A DNA stretch of 64,000 nt from Yponomeuta sedellus (GCA_934045075.1 OW203737.1:826001-890000), one strand, 5' to 3'. Numbered from the stretch's first letter, positions 10,323 through 21,110 are shown. Made by a program: numbers and translations. The notes: generated by a model from the letters alone, not told the origin.

Positions 10323-11453
10323 CACTGTAACCATTTTCAGATATGAAGGGATTTTATTACACTCTGTAGACAGACATTTCATAGGAAGTTTCTCCGGCTT
10401 GCAATCTATCGATCAGTCAGAGGTTTCGAAAGCAACGGACAGCCAATAACGAACGGGGGTTAAGACTCGAAGATTAAGGGATAGCAGCTATCGTGTCTGA
10501 GCCGTATTAAACAGCAGGCCGACTCCTGGTGTGGATTAATAGACATTAGTCGATCGCGTGTCGCGCGACACGCGAGTGTTAGAAAGCATGCCACACTTGG
10601 CATGAAGTAACAATGCACAAAAAGTCAGCTCTCACATATTCGGTAAACTGTAACTGCCTAGTTTTTCGTAAGGGCAACACGGGAAGACGTAGGTCCCTTA
10701 AATGAGTTCTGAACACTCTTATACAGTAGATGTAGGCGTGATGATTCCTGATGTTTGCTATCTCAATTAGCAAAAAGTTAAATAGTTCTGAATCATGCAA
10801 TTCTAAGCATTTTGGTAGGGTCGGGAAAATTGGTAGGGTCGCTGTTCTATTCATAGAAAAAAATGGGGGACATGGTGTGGCGGTACTGTATGGTGGGTTG
10901 TGGACGTGGCTAGGCAAATGCATCATTTTCCTTGCCATGGCCACAGCCGTACGATTCTTTTCATCAGCCCATCGTTGATGACCAGAAATGCGGAAACTTG
11001 ACGTTGATATAACAATGTTGACTGCTTTTTAACGGATTTAAAACATGGTCATCAGTGGTCGCAGCGATATGGCCACATTGGCCCAACAACAAACAGGCAA
11101 CGAAGGGGCTAGCGAGCCATCTGTATCAAGCCTCGCCTGTGCCAGTACGATGCCACGCAATCACGCTACTAGGACGGATGCATAGCACACTATGCCTCTA
11201 TAATAGAACAATTACAAGACCTCCGGCGAAACATGAACTAATATTAGTTTTATTGCGGGACAATAAAACTTGCATCATGATGGCGTATTTATGGCCTCGC
11301 GTGGACCCGCTGTTATGGCGTGACATACTTATAATTGCGATTTTATAGTAGCAAACTCGAGTGCCTGGGATATTGCTCTCGCACGCGAGGCTTAATCTAG
11401 TGAGAAACAATGATGGATTAAAAACTATTTTAACATAACGCAACAAAAAGAGA
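10323..11453. other. Unannotated stretch with overlapping open frames
   Basis: Positions 10579-10944 are open for about 120 codons on the minus strand, and an overlapping plus frame of 75 codons also exists. Neither contains a motif I recognise, and the opposing openness argues for composition rather than a gene. 11055-11348 is similar. A 22 bp palindrome at 10554 is listed separately. Confidence 0.35.
10554..10575. repeat. Perfect 22 bp CG-rich palindrome
   Basis: The self-complementary run centred between 10564 and 10565 reads CGCGTGTCGCGCGACACGCG with one further T/A pair outside. It is isolated in AT-rich sequence. It could form a cruciform or be a dimeric binding site. No relation to a named element. 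Confidence 0.8.
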
Positions 11454-11637
11454 GACTGCCATTATATGACAGCCGGCACCAACGGCTTAACGTGTCTTGC
11501 GAAGCACGGAAGCGCTCGGAAAAATGCCACTAGCGGTAGTCACGGGACGCTCACCCATCCCGTACCTGACCGCGCCTGTTGTTGCTTAACCACGTGATTG
11601 ATTCCAATCACTCGGTTCGCCTAGGCCACGAGCGCCT
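11454..11637 (-). mobile_element. SINE-A, 5' half only
   Basis: Contains the head side of the family (gcctaggccacgagcgcc at the right end) through gactgccattatatgacagc. It stops in the middle of the element, so the 3' end with the stem-loop is missing. That is the opposite of ordinary 5' truncation and implies a later deletion or recombination. Confidence 0.8.
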
Positions 11638-12049
11638 GTAGGTATATGGAAACAAAACCAAACCGCCTCCGCTTAACCAGAATCAGGTTAACCTCAGTCG
11701 ACCATTAAGATCCGTACCGTGCGACTGCGACATTCAAACGCCAGCGGAGAAAATGAACTCCATGTGGAGTAAAAAGGCCACAGTTTCCTCAGTGACATTT
11801 CGTGTCACGGGCCCATCGGGGCTGGCGTGACTGGGCCTGACGTGGCCCTTATCTGGAGCACGAAGTAGTTACAGGTAGAAGTTTCAGGTATCAGAAGTGG
11901 GATCCGGTGGGGCGGTAAGAAATATCGCTTCAGAATAGTATTATTATTTACTAGCCGTATGCCAGATAGAATTACCCATCGGGAACATATTTTCCATTCG
12001 AACTTCATGATCATTCACGACTTAACTGCCCTAAGGTATGAATTTTAAA
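11638..12049. other. Unannotated
   Basis: Non-repetitive, moderately GC-rich to 11830, no recognised content. Confidence 0.35.
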
Positions 12050-12839
12050 AAAAGAGATAGATAGATAGAGAACACTTTATTGTACATAAAAATGGAAATT
12101 ACACAGATATTTCTTAACCTAAGAGTACAAACGGCGGCCTTATCACTTAAAGTGATCACTTCCAGACAACCTTTGGATGGACTGGACTAATATATTGAAG
12201 AAGGAAGTAGATGTACAAATATACAAGATTATTACGAAGATAACAAAGGTACATATAGTTATCAACAGATAAATACAAATAATTTACATAAATACACAAA
12301 ATAAAAAAATATATATTATTATATAAATACATAAACACTTAAGAGAATATACATATTGAAAGGACATAACAAAAAACACAAACAACAACAGATCAATATT
12401 ACGGATTACTTCAGTGTTATAGTGTACTCGCGTGATAGAACTCCTTTACCATAGCCTTGAAAATGGGAAGAGATTTGGCTTTCCGCACCTCCACTGGTAA
12501 GGCATTCCATAGTCGGACTGCCTGCACAGTGAAGGAACAGCTATAGAAAGTGGTGTGATGGGAAGGGATTTTCAGGAGTAGGTTTTGGGAAGAGCGAAGA
12601 GAAAGGATATGAGAGGAGTGCAGAAACTCAAAGCGCTCTTTTAGATAGGAAGGAGTAGCTGGATTAAACAGTACGCAATATAGAAGAGAAAGTATATGCG
12701 TATTCCGGCGGAGACGAATTGGGAGCCACTTGAGCTGTGAACGGAATTCAGAAACGTGGTCATATTTGCGCAGACCAAATATGAAACGTATGCAAATGTT
12801 TGGGAGACGCTCAAGTTTGTTAAAATACTTTCTTAGCAC
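12050..12839 (-). mobile_element. 5'-truncated CR1/Rex/Daphne-like LINE with 3' UTR
   Basis: The minus strand carries an ORF end (12417-12839) followed by an AT-rich 3' UTR. The UTR includes the family I block (acaaacggcggccttatc, cacttccagacaacctttgg) and ends at an inverse of cactttattgtacat next to (GATA)n at 12052-12069. The UTR block recurs alone at 30351, 41220 and 56345. Confidence 0.75.
12417..12839 (-). pseudogene. C-terminal reverse-transcriptase domain fragment (CR1/Rex/Daphne-like)
   Basis: An uninterrupted frame of about 140 residues. It includes RFIFGLRKYDHVSEF, LKWLPIRLRRNTHILSLLYC and, near the end, AVRLWNALPVEVRKAKSL then FKAMVKEFYHA. These are the conserved end of CR1-group ORF2 proteins: the xLKWLPIxxR segment, then the xxLWNSLPxxIR.xxSLxxFKxxLK closing block. 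A stop lies just upstream of the frame, and the catalytic palm motifs are missing, so the piece is 5'-truncated and non-functional. The absence of internal stops suggests a fairly young insertion. The exact clade is uncertain. Confidence 0.75.
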
Positions 12840-13573
12840 TAAACTACGTTATTCAAGAAAGGTCAGTCAGGTATTAGAGTAGCACTATGTCAAAAATACA
12901 AACACAAGGGCGAACATCAACCCGTTTAAAAGCAGTAGCGTCACAGAATTCATAAGGTATCCGGTAGTCGGGAAGACGGGTGAGCGAGCTTACGATAGGT
13001 AAGCTGCTTTCCTGATAGTTCGAAGACATTATGAATGTGGCAATAAGACAGATGACGAGATTAGAAGGACCGGGGTTGACGTGACGGGGAAGAGATGTAT
13101 GCCTAAAAAAACAAATGCTAGCTAAATTATTGAATTTAAAAATATGTCGCAGGACATAAAGCAATGTTGTAACCTCTGGTCAGTGTATGCGATCGGTGGG
13201 GTACAGGTTGATTCGGACAAGATAACAATGAACCTGCTGTCAAGGGCATTTGTTACAACACCGTAATGCCCACTTAACTAAGGCTGAGGCAGTTCTTTAG
13301 TTGTGGTTACTTCTTGTCTGGAGTGCTCACGTGAACTCAGACCTTTCGTCTACTAAATGCAAACCGCCAGGCTCCGTGGGTAATTTATGAAGGTAAGAAG
13401 GTCAGGCACGACAGGAAGCCAACTCGAGGAGAACTTTAAGGATGCTTGTCGGATGTATGGTTCTTGAAATATTACAATATTTCATGCATGTCTCTTAGAA
13501 CTGCATATTGAGCTTACTACAGACTGTGTCAGAATGTCTGGTCGGTCGATATTAAAATTAAAGTAAAACAAGA
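12840..13573. other. Unannotated
   Basis: No repeat or gene recognised. A 96-codon minus frame at 12874-13164 has no recognisable motif. Confidence 0.35.
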
Positions 13574-13827
13574 TTTAAAAACCTATTTAGAGGCTAAAAA
13601 TTCCACGCATGCCGGGATTCCAACCCGCGACTTCTGGCTATCCGTGCCAGCGCTCTTTCCAACCGAGCTAATGGGCGACTCACCGGCATCAGTGAAATTT
13701 CGAACCTCTTTACAATATTCTCTGTATTACGTACAGGCAACGACATCTGGCTGAAGCAATTTGCATCTTTGCAGTTAGGTTTTACATCGGAATGATATCG
13801 CTGTACCCACATGATTATATTATTTTT
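13574..13827 (-). mobile_element. Element E, near full length, not folded back
   Basis: Antisense order: tail-proximal block aacctatttagaggctaaaa, tRNA-like domain (13605-13678), then atcagtgaaatttcgaacct, cgtacaggcaacgacatctg, gcagttaggttttacatcgg and aatgatatcgctgtacccac. It ends at atgattatattattttt, which is itself the inverse of an E-type tail. It therefore preserves the same junction as the tandem pair at 26430-26870. No internal inversion in this copy. Confidence 0.75.
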
Positions 13828-14210
13828 CGTCTATTGACTTAAAACTAATATTTCTCCTGAATTTGATAATCGAGTAGTGGATAGCTTGTCCTTAAAAATA
13901 AACTCGCTTTCAGTTGCAGTGAAACACTGCACTAGTTGTGTTTTATTATTTTATTAGGTACACTGACAGCAAGCACGACTCTTCCCCGAGAAGGGGTATT
14001 TGAGTGTCTTGTATAATCTGTTTTTAAGGCATCTTCACAAATTCATCGCCCATCTCTTGGTGGTCTGTTCACCGACCGTCCGTCGACTTATTCTCGGCAA
14101 CCATTTTGTCCTGTACTGTCCGATCCGATGCTGTATATAAGTAGCCTTCTATTAGGCCGAGAATTTGAGAAAATTATGACTATTCTTTCAGCGGAACCAT
14201 TATCCTTTTT
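13828..14210. other. Unannotated
   Basis: A tgtatataagtag word at about 14130 resembles a TATA box but has no supporting context. Nothing else recognised. Confidence 0.3.
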
Positions 14211-14412
14211 AAAGCGCTGTGGTATGTCAACCCCTAAGACATTCAAGTTTCTTTACGATGTCTTCCTTCAAGGCTAGCGAATATTTTTGTTTTTACAAAA
14301 TCACAAATATACTTAACCATGAAAACAAATTTATTACTAAATTGGTCATTTTAGCCAGAATCTAACCTGCGCCTCTTGACTGTGAGGCAAAAGTTTTACT
14401 GATTCATCGGAA
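14211..14412 (-). mobile_element. SINE-B, diverged
   Basis: Antisense blocks: aaagcgctgtggtatgtcaa, ttctttacgatgtcttcctt, a region with acaaaatcacaaatata, and a decayed head (ttagccagaatctaacctgc, tcttgactgtgaggc). The order matches SINE-B, with many substitutions. Confidence 0.5.
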
Positions 14413-15985
14413 ATTTTATAGCGGGGCAAAATATTTATTCATGTTTGGTGGCATAAGTGGTTCGTCAGTGTATCAATAAATCGACCTGAAATGTCAAAAC
14501 AGGCTTATCTCAGCGAAATAACGTGTACATTTAAAGTGCCTTTCGCGAATTGGTGTCTTCAGGCTGAACACTCCATCATTTATTTATTAGCATTAGCACC
14601 ATTTTCACACGCCATGCAATAATCATCTCTATTTAATTGCTCTATTCTCTTCAATCCGTAATCAATCATCATTGCTCATTCACTTCCATATTCCAACAAG
14701 GCATAATATAAAACTTCAGAGCAGGTCACGGCAATCATCATCAACCCATTACAACACCTTTCACGATTCTGTGCCTTGAGCAACCACTCTGCCGGCTACT
14801 CTAGTTATCTTTAGACCATCTGTTCGGAGGATTTGTACTCAGCAGAACATGAATCCTTGAATTAAATGAATGAGAACCAATTTTGAGAATAAGTTCTTTG
14901 TAAAATCATATGCTATTTTAAGAATTCGGTCATTCTGTTTGTACCAATCTTATTCTGTTTGTATCTATGTTGATTTCATGTGTTTTCTGTCAGTATTTTT
15001 GTTTGAACTTTGTTTGATTCCATAGTGTTCATGCTTACAAGCCTATACTGTCGATTTATCCTTATACGGTGTAGTGCAGTGCTGCCCTTATATTATGCGC
15101 TGCAATTCCTGAACGATTCTTTTCGTCTAAGTTTAAAATTACATACTCATTACTATCGCGAACGTAATGAAAACAGGATTTGTTGCGCATAAATAAGCCC
15201 CTGGTTCCAACACTTATGCATGGTGAAAAATCAAATCCATCAATCAAGTAGGATCAATGCAGTAGAGATGGGGGCCTTGAAAAGTATGCTTTTCACATTG
15301 AATAACACGATACGCATTAAGGTACGTATTAATGTAATACTAAAGAACGGCTGAAATATGATTTAGCGGCTAGAATTGATAACGGAATAATACATTGTGT
15401 TGAACACATGGAAAGGATGAAAGAAGAAATATTGACGAATAAGATATATCGAGCGAACGTGGGTGCAAGGGTCGGGAAAGGACATCTCTGGAGAACATAC
15501 GTTTCATTTCGAACATTTCGTTTGAAGACAACATGAGATTGATTGAAGACGTCAATTTTATCAATGTGAAGAGATTTTATTTCATTATATTCGGAACACA
15601 CTCTAGCTAGTGGGTTTTTGCAACTATGTAGTTTAATAAAAAAACACCAGCTCCTCGTACCAGCTGCGCGGTGCCGATGAAATCATCGCTGCGACCACAA
15701 TCGCTAATTAATGAGTCACGTGACACCGCATGCACTCAATTACTATATTTAGTGACGGCCTACGTGGTGCCAGTCAAGCTGACCTGGCGACAGCTGATTG
15801 AGCGACCCTTTTGAACCAGTTGATATGGGACTTTGCACCTTATGCGTTACGTGTTGATATGGTGCAAGACTCAAAAGATAAGCGTGCTGAAATCAGTAAA
15901 GTTTGTACTATTAATGAGATTGGGCCGCTATTTGTTGAATAACAGGAATATTATTTTAGGTATGCACCAATTAAAAAAAAATACC
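14413..15985. other. Unannotated, probably decayed retroposons in part
   Basis: 14700-14860 (caatcatcatcaacccatta, ctgtgccttgagcaaccac) resembles the antisense 3' end of a LINE, with a GATGAT-type tail. 15000-15985 gave no match to other parts of the window. Confidence 0.3.
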
Positions 15986-16080
15986 CCGGTCTTGGACGTT
16001 TACACGTTTGTGTCGTTGTTTCTGGTTCCTATGACATGGGGTATTCTAGTGTGGGGCCAGAAGCAATGTATGTGCCTGTT
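15986..16080 (+). mobile_element. Repeat D variant
   Basis: cggtcttggacgtttacacg through agtgtggggccagaagcaat is repeated with few changes at 39972-40080. It has the same layout as the main D family (gtctgggtgt..., gtgatgtc..., ggttccca..., gtgtggggcc). Confidence 0.6.
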
Positions 16081-16143
16081 ATGTATGTATGTTATTTTAT
16101 TAGATGCATTATTCTTACGATGAGTCAACATAACATAACCTCA

Positions 16144-16248
16144 CGCGTGTATCCCAAAGGGGTAGGCAGAAACCAGGGACTGCCATTTGCCACGATCCTG
16201 ATAGATCCTGAGACCTTCGCTTCATCATCGTTTCATCAGAGCTCAGTA
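16144..16248 (+). repeat. Repeat C
   Basis: cgcgtgtatcccaaaggggt, aggcagaaaccagggactgc, catttgccacgatcctgata. A second copy lies at 40407-40510. In both places C follows a D variant, so the two may be parts of one larger retroelement. I remember the aaggggtaggcaga motif as a widely dispersed lepidopteran repeat. Confidence 0.6.
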
Positions 16249-16719
16249 TGACGAGGATAATTTAAATGTAACTAGTGTACTTATGTCATGTCCGTTGTTT
16301 GTGTCCTAGGAATCCTAAACGTGATACCATGTAAAAAACTGTTTAAACAGTAGGTAACAATTGTGATTGGGATATCCGAAACGATAGCCGTATCTGTTGC
16401 TCCACGGAACACGCCTGTCTGGACAAAGATAAACCTAGTGCTATTCAGAAGTAAACGACGAAGTGGAGAAGTCATATGAGCTCATAAAGGTCAGTTTTGC
16501 TTGCACCAGCGCTTTGTATCAACTCAGTGATACGATGTACGCCTGTTTGGCGTCTCGTGACGTCAGCCTGATTCAATGACGATACTTCTGTCTACCTCCT
16601 GCTTCCAAGCTCATAATATGACTCTTCAGGTCACCAGTGCGGCTTAGTACTTAGTATAGATATTATGGAATCGACACAAGGGCCGGCGGGAATATTCCTA
16701 CAGCTGGCCTCATGTTTTT
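16249..16719. other. Unannotated
   Basis: No repeat or coding pattern recognised. Confidence 0.35.
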
Positions 16720-16810
16720 GTAACCGACTTCGAAGAAGGTTTTCAACTGGCCGCTTTTTTGAAACCTCAACTTTTAAAAACGAGTGGCCTAAGTTTAACG
16801 CCTATGCCTG
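16720..16810 (+). mobile_element. Solo end of the AACCGACTTC TIR element
   Basis: gtaaccgacttcgaagaagg resembles the terminus of the 398 bp element at 46903-47300. No partner end follows, so this is a truncated or solo end. Downstream, gtggcctaagtttaacgcct echoes the 6170-6284 repeat. Confidence 0.45.
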
Positions 16811-16962
16811 TGTGTGTGATTGTAGCTTTCACTAAAAAACCAGGTCACCTATCTGCCTCCAAAATTATTGAGACTGGTGATGGCTGGGAATAAGTGCTGT
16901 TCGTGTGTCTGGCAGCAGCAAGAATTTTATTCTTATCTTTGTAAGGAAATTAACTGTTGTTT

Positions 16963-17190
16963 TGGCAATCACGAAATCTTATCATATAGGCAGCAACGGA
17001 TGCATTAGGTTTAAGATGATACAAGAAAAGATGGTCAAAGTGGAGTTATTTTTCCCCCGCTGCCTTTTTCTCCACTATGATTTCGAGCCGAAGGCAGCGG
17101 CAATATTGTATATTGTTGCATTGTATACAATTCAGCAAACAGAATGCAAATTCTTTACGTTGAAAATAATTTTTGTTCTTAATTCATCGC
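16963..17190 (+). repeat. Repeat J
   Basis: tggcaatcacgaaatcttat, cagcaacggatgcattaggt, aaagatggtcaaagtggagt, cgctgcctttttctccacta, ccgaaggcagcgg, attcagcaaacagaatgc. One of the most complete J copies. An open frame running through it for 167 codons is chance, since it crosses repeat sequence and has no domain. Confidence 0.7.
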
Positions 17191-17483
17191 GAGTTATTAC
17201 GAAATATTATTTCGTAATAACTCATTTAAATTTTAGGAAGTTGAATTTTAACATATTTACTCAAATACATACATGCGAGCCAACAAACACATTATCCTCT
17301 TTTTATGATTCGCCGCAGTCGGAAAAAAAGTGCCGCAGAGACAGCTGGTGTGTTTGTGGTTTAAGGTGCTCACCAAGGACTTTAATCACTTTCGAGGAAA
17401 TAGATTAAAGTTCTAATCTATTGGTCAGAGGTTCTAAACTGCAAGTTCTAAAAATACTTGTCACAGTTGTTAAGATTTCTCAT

Positions 17484-17615
17484 TTAAAAACCTATTTAGA
17501 GGCTAAAAATTCCACCCATGCCGGGATTCGAACCCGCGACCTCAGGATATCCGTGCCAAATAGGTTTTTAAAATTGTCCTTAGCACGGGTTAGTGCATTA
17601 TAAATAAAAATAATA
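17484..17615 (+). mobile_element. Element E, fold-back copy with 13 bp TSD
   Basis: The left part is the inverse of E from the tail-proximal block through the tRNA-like domain to its anticodon side (ccgggattcgaacccgcgac, atccgtgcc). It then switches strand to aaataggtttttaaaattgt and the tail ccttagcacgggttagtgca. Perfect duplication TAAGATTTCTCAT at 17471-17483 and 17616-17628. The element is 132 bp and must have inserted in this rearranged form. Confidence 0.85.
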
Positions 17616-17716
17616 TAAGATTTCTCATGTTCACTTTTAGATTAAAACGTATAGTAAAACAACTTATGATTTTTTTTTTGCTAGTTAGCGCCCCAAAACG
17701 CCTTGATATGCAGACT

Positions 17717-17920
17717 GCCTCGTGGATATAGCCGTTAAAGCGCTTGGCTACTAAAACAGGGGTCGTGGATTCAATTCTCACTGGCAGCCGCCGTTCATTC
17801 GTAAAAGTGGCTTTAGTCTGGGTGTATTTTTTTGGTTTGTGACATCCTTGCCTGGTTACCATAGAACAGACACCTAGTTTGGGACCAGGTCACGTGATTG
17901 TGTTGTGTGGAAGTTATTAT
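17717..17920 (+). mobile_element. Repeat D, tRNA-derived SINE
   Basis: The head gtggatatagccgttaaagc resembles an A box region, and gtcgtggattcaattctcac a B box. The body runs gtctgggtgtatttttttgg, tttgtgacatccttgcctgg, gggaccaggtcacgtgattg, tgttgtgtggaagtta. Antisense or partial copies: 22961, 54803. Confidence 0.65.
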
Positions 17921-17945
17921 TAACAAAAAAATATGTCGTCAACAG

Positions 17946-18075
17946 TGAGCGGTGGTACCGGAGTAGTAAAATAAACCAGTAACAAAGAAAACGTTAACAC
18001 CGCCTTCACATTCGAGAGGTTTTGGGATCGAATCCCAGCATGTAGGTACCAATGATTTTATTGTTTTAAGTTGCG
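17946..18075 (+). mobile_element. SINE-B head, interrupted
   Basis: gtgagcggtggtaccggagt looks like the head start. After an unrelated segment the B-box part follows (accgccttcacattcgagag, gggatcgaatcccagcatgt). The body is then lost. Confidence 0.5.
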
Positions 18076-18384
18076 TAAGATAAGATTTTTTTTAATGTAT
18101 ATCGGAAAAATTGTTACAGAAACAGCAAATTACATAAGTAGTTTTATTTTATTTATTTCTATTTTGGCAACAGACAGTCACAGTGTCATAAATAGTTACA
18201 GTGAAAATATACTTAATGCAAAGGCTTAGAGTGCCAACTACGATACAATTTAAGAGTTAACCATTTATAGTAAGTAATACACAACATAACTCACGTCTAT
18301 GATGATAAGTAAAATTGAACATTTATACAGCTAATAGCGAGAACAAAAAAGAGACAAAGCGTAATTTACTCCATTGCAACTCCA

Positions 18385-18497
18385 ATTTTAGTAGTATTGC
18401 TACTCGATAACTACGAAGAAAGGATATTGAGTGTCCAAGGTATTCACGTACTTCAGCGTTTCAAAATTCTAATCCGCGGTGGGCACGCGTGGTACCT
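18385..18497 (+). mobile_element. SINE-B body fragment
   Basis: agtagtattgctactcgata, ggatattgagtgtccaaggt, attctaatccgcggtgggca, cgcgtggtacc. The tail after the cgcgtggt block is missing. Confidence 0.65.
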
Positions 18498-18698
18498 ACA
18501 TACTTTGTATTTTGCACTACCCACCCAGCCACTATCGACAAACCAAAGGTTGACTGGAAGAAAATGCTACTTAGCATTAAGTACGCCTTTGTACCACTTA
18601 TGATATATTTTGTGCAATAAATAATTTAACAATAAATTTATTTTGCAATAAATAAATTGTGTAATAAATAATTTAACAATAAACAATAACAAATACTT

Positions 18699-18813
18699 TA
18701 AAAGCCTATTTAAAGGCTTAAATTCCACCCATGACGGGATTTTTAGCCTCTAAATAGGTAATTTTTAAAATTGTCCTTAGCACGGGTTAGTGTATTAAAA
18801 AGAATATAATAAT
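18699..18813 (+). mobile_element. Element E, minimal fold-back copy
   Basis: Left: ttaaaagcctatttaaaggc, ttaaattccacccatgacgg. It then switches strand straight to gatttttagcctctaaatag and the tail ttgtccttagcacgggttag. The tRNA domain is almost wholly missing, leaving two arms of about 30 bp with almost no spacer. No certain target duplication. Confidence 0.75.
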
Positions 18814-18835
18814 AATCTTTCTCGGCCAGAGAAAA

Positions 18836-19300
18836 TCTGTGCATCATGAACAAGAGCTATTTCACGCCCACTGCAGGACATAAGCCATCTTGTAGACTTT
18901 TAGTCCGGATCTACTTACGGGTGTTGTCATCAATCTACAATGTGTTGTGCTTATAAGCACATCTTAATGGTTTTCCACGCGTCCCGGTCTTGTGCCGTCT
19001 GCATCCAGCGATTACGCGCCACCATAACCAAGTCGTCAGACCATCTGATGGAGAGCTTGTTCAGGCAGCGAAGTCCGGTCCGCGGTCGCCAGGTCTGAAC
19101 TTTTCCGCCTCAACGGCCATCGGTTCTCCAAGCTATGAGCCCCGCCTACTGCCACTTCAACTGAGTAATTCTTCGAGCTTTTTTAGTAACTCGGGTTCTT
19201 CTGGGCATCTCCTCATTCCTGGTTCGATCACGCCGTGAAACTTCTGAAGTAGCTCTCTCCAATGCTCGTTCGGCAACCTTGCGCCTTCTTATGAGGCCAA
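18836..19300 (-). pseudogene. Non-LTR retrotransposon ORF2 C-terminus and 3' UTR
   Basis: The minus-strand frame ends LNKLSIRWSDDLVMVARNRW then MQTAQDRDAWKTIKMCL and a stop near 18955. This is the RW(S/A)DDLv.vA...WM..AQDR..W closing block of the endonuclease-reverse transcriptase LINEs. The 3' side holds the UTR block shared with 9728-9769 and a gtcctgcagtgggc version of the terminal stem-loop. Stops interrupt the frame further upstream. Confidence 0.7.
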
Positions 19301-19345
19301 TATAGTAGGTACTCAGTCAGCAGTATAGGTACTCGTATACCTATA

Positions 19346-19691
19346 CGTTATCAACCCTTGCATGTCCCCACTACTGGGGCACGGGTCTCTTCCTGCACCG
19401 CAGGAAGGTTAGGCCATACTCCACCACGGGGGCCAAGTCCGGGTTGGTGGAGGATTGTAAGACAGTGGCGGGCCTTACTGTCAGTAGTTATCAAGCCGCC
19501 CATAAGGCCTCTGACATGGCTTAACGACTGCCATTATATGACAGCCGGCACCAACGGCTTAACGTGCCTTGCGAAGCACGGAAGCGCTCGGAAAAATGCC
19601 ACTAGCGGTAGTCACGGGACGCTCACCCATCCCGTACCTGACCGCGCCTGTTGTTGCTTAACCAAGTGATTGATTCCAATCACTCGGTTCG
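19346..19691 (-). mobile_element. SINE-A with 11 bp TSD
   Basis: Close to the family consensus throughout. Flanked by GTATACCTATA at 19335-19345 and 19692-19702. The sense 5' end starts at cgaaccgagtg, lacking the first dozen or so bases of the head (gcgctcgtggcctagg), so the copy is slightly 5'-truncated. Confidence 0.92.
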
Positions 19692-19702
19692 GTATACCTA
19701 TA

Positions 19703-20220
19703 GGCTACGTAAAATGTATATCCCGCCATTTCGCAGTAACTTGGTTGCCAATATTGTATTATTATAGTCAGTGTCTTTATGAGCTGAGTGAAGAAGTGGA
19801 GTATTTTTGCTACCACATTGGATTCGTTTTAAATATTTTACAACGTTACCGTAGTGCTATTGTTACTTAACATTCATCAGAGTCAGTTTTGCAACAACTA
19901 TCTATTATATTATTTTACGAGTTTTTTTTCAGATTGGTATTCATCTTTCGAAAGAAGGAGTGTACCCTACGTTGGTATAGGCTGTATTATGTATGCATAC
20001 TTCGAAATCGGTTGGTTTAGATACGCGATTTTATAAAAGTATACGAAGTAACAAAGTTTAAACACGTTAGACCTTTTTCACATTAACCTCATCTATCCTG
20101 ATATATGAGAAATTGTCTATTTTGACTTTGACAAGATATTAAAGTGCGTATATGTTAGTGCAGACCATACAATACCGAGTGACAAATTACTGTGAGACAG
20201 GTATATTTTTTATTGTACAC
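19703..20220. other. Unannotated AT-rich stretch
   Basis: Nothing recognised. Confidence 0.35.
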
Positions 20221-20430
20221 CAGGGGCCTGGTTCATAGAACTATCATTCATGGTTTACGATGATAATCATATGTGAATTGAAAGGCGATAAATCCACACA
20301 TTAACGAGTAGAAAGACTACACAATGTACTGTCACAGTAAACTATTGACCGAATTGTCACAGTAAACTACGAATTATATGATTTGTCGAATTGTCACAGT
20401 AAACTACGAGTTTTATGAAACGAGGCCCTA
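20221..20430. mobile_element. MITE with AGGGCCT-type TIRs and internal tandem words
   Basis: The left end caggggcctggttcatagaa and the right end (inverse of agggcctcgtttcataaaac) are imperfect terminal inverted repeats. The right half has three copies of tgtcacagtaaactac-like words at about 30-50 bp spacing. No coding capacity. The right end abuts a Helitron-like element. Confidence 0.65.
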
Positions 20431-20431
20431 A

Positions 20432-20737
20432 TCTATATTATATGTCCTGACTGACTCACTCATCTCATCAACGCCCAGCCCAAGCCGTTGGACGTAGGCA
20501 GCTGAAATTTTACACAGAGGGTCTATATATAATGCAAGGAATGGGGGCGAAAAGGGTTGCCGAAATTTGTATGGGAGGTATAAAGAATGTTGACTAATTT
20601 TCTTGAAACTTAATATAAATAATCTTCAATACAATTGATTGAATACGTGTTTCATCGTTTTTCTAAATTTAACCCTTAAGGGAGTGGACGGGATTGCAAA
20701 AAAAGTCCACGCGGACGGAGTCGCGGGCAAAAGCTAG
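20432..20737 (+). mobile_element. Helitron-like element, 306 bp, non-autonomous
   Basis: Starts TCTATATT..., ends with a hairpin (CGC-G-GAC gga GTC-GCG, one bulge) about ten bases before the terminal CTAG. It sits between A (20431) and T (20738). TC start, 3' hairpin, CTRR end and A/T insertion without duplication are the Helitron hallmarks. Internal landmarks (catcaacgcccagcccaagc, gaagctgaaattt-like, atgggaggtataaagaatgt) recur at 37414 and 54345. Confidence 0.75.
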
Positions 20738-20942
20738 TATCGAATTCCTCCGAAACGGCTTCACAGATTTTTATTATTTGATAGGTAATAGGTCTAACGC
20801 TAATTAATATGTCACAACATCGTTTGCTCGGTCAGTTAGTATTACATAAAATGTGTAAAGATACAAATTGGTTGCCGGTGAATTGTATAAACTTAAGGAG
20901 TCAACTTGAAGCATAACAATTTCAGCCACAAAAAGAAGATGA

Positions 20943-21110
20943 CTGACGTCACGACGACGTCTAACTCCTCGTGTGTTGGCGGAGACGTGGGCGGGCGGAC
21001 GTTGACTCTACGCCTTATAGCCCGCCCGCCTTTGTTGAAAATCCGCCTTACGGGACCAAAACACCTGCACAAAACGAGACGAGGTGACGCAAATATGTCC
21101 AATATTTTTT
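20943..21110. promoter_or_regulatory. CRE-like site beside a GC-box hairpin
   Basis: tgacgtca at 20943-20950 is a perfect CRE/ATF palindrome, followed by a further gacgtc. About 35 bp on, gggcgggcgg and cccgcccgcc form an inverted pair spaced by about 25 bases. The two motifs together could mark a promoter, or simply another repeat. No start site or gene is visible downstream before the MITE at 21175. Confidence 0.25.

Noticed and set aside
10579..10944. Minus-strand open frame of 121 codons
   Set aside because: An overlapping plus-strand frame is also open, no motif is recognisable and no ATG context or splice structure supports it.
16905..17408. Plus-strand open frame of 167 codons
   Set aside because: It runs through repeat J, whose other copies do not keep the frame open, and has no domain.
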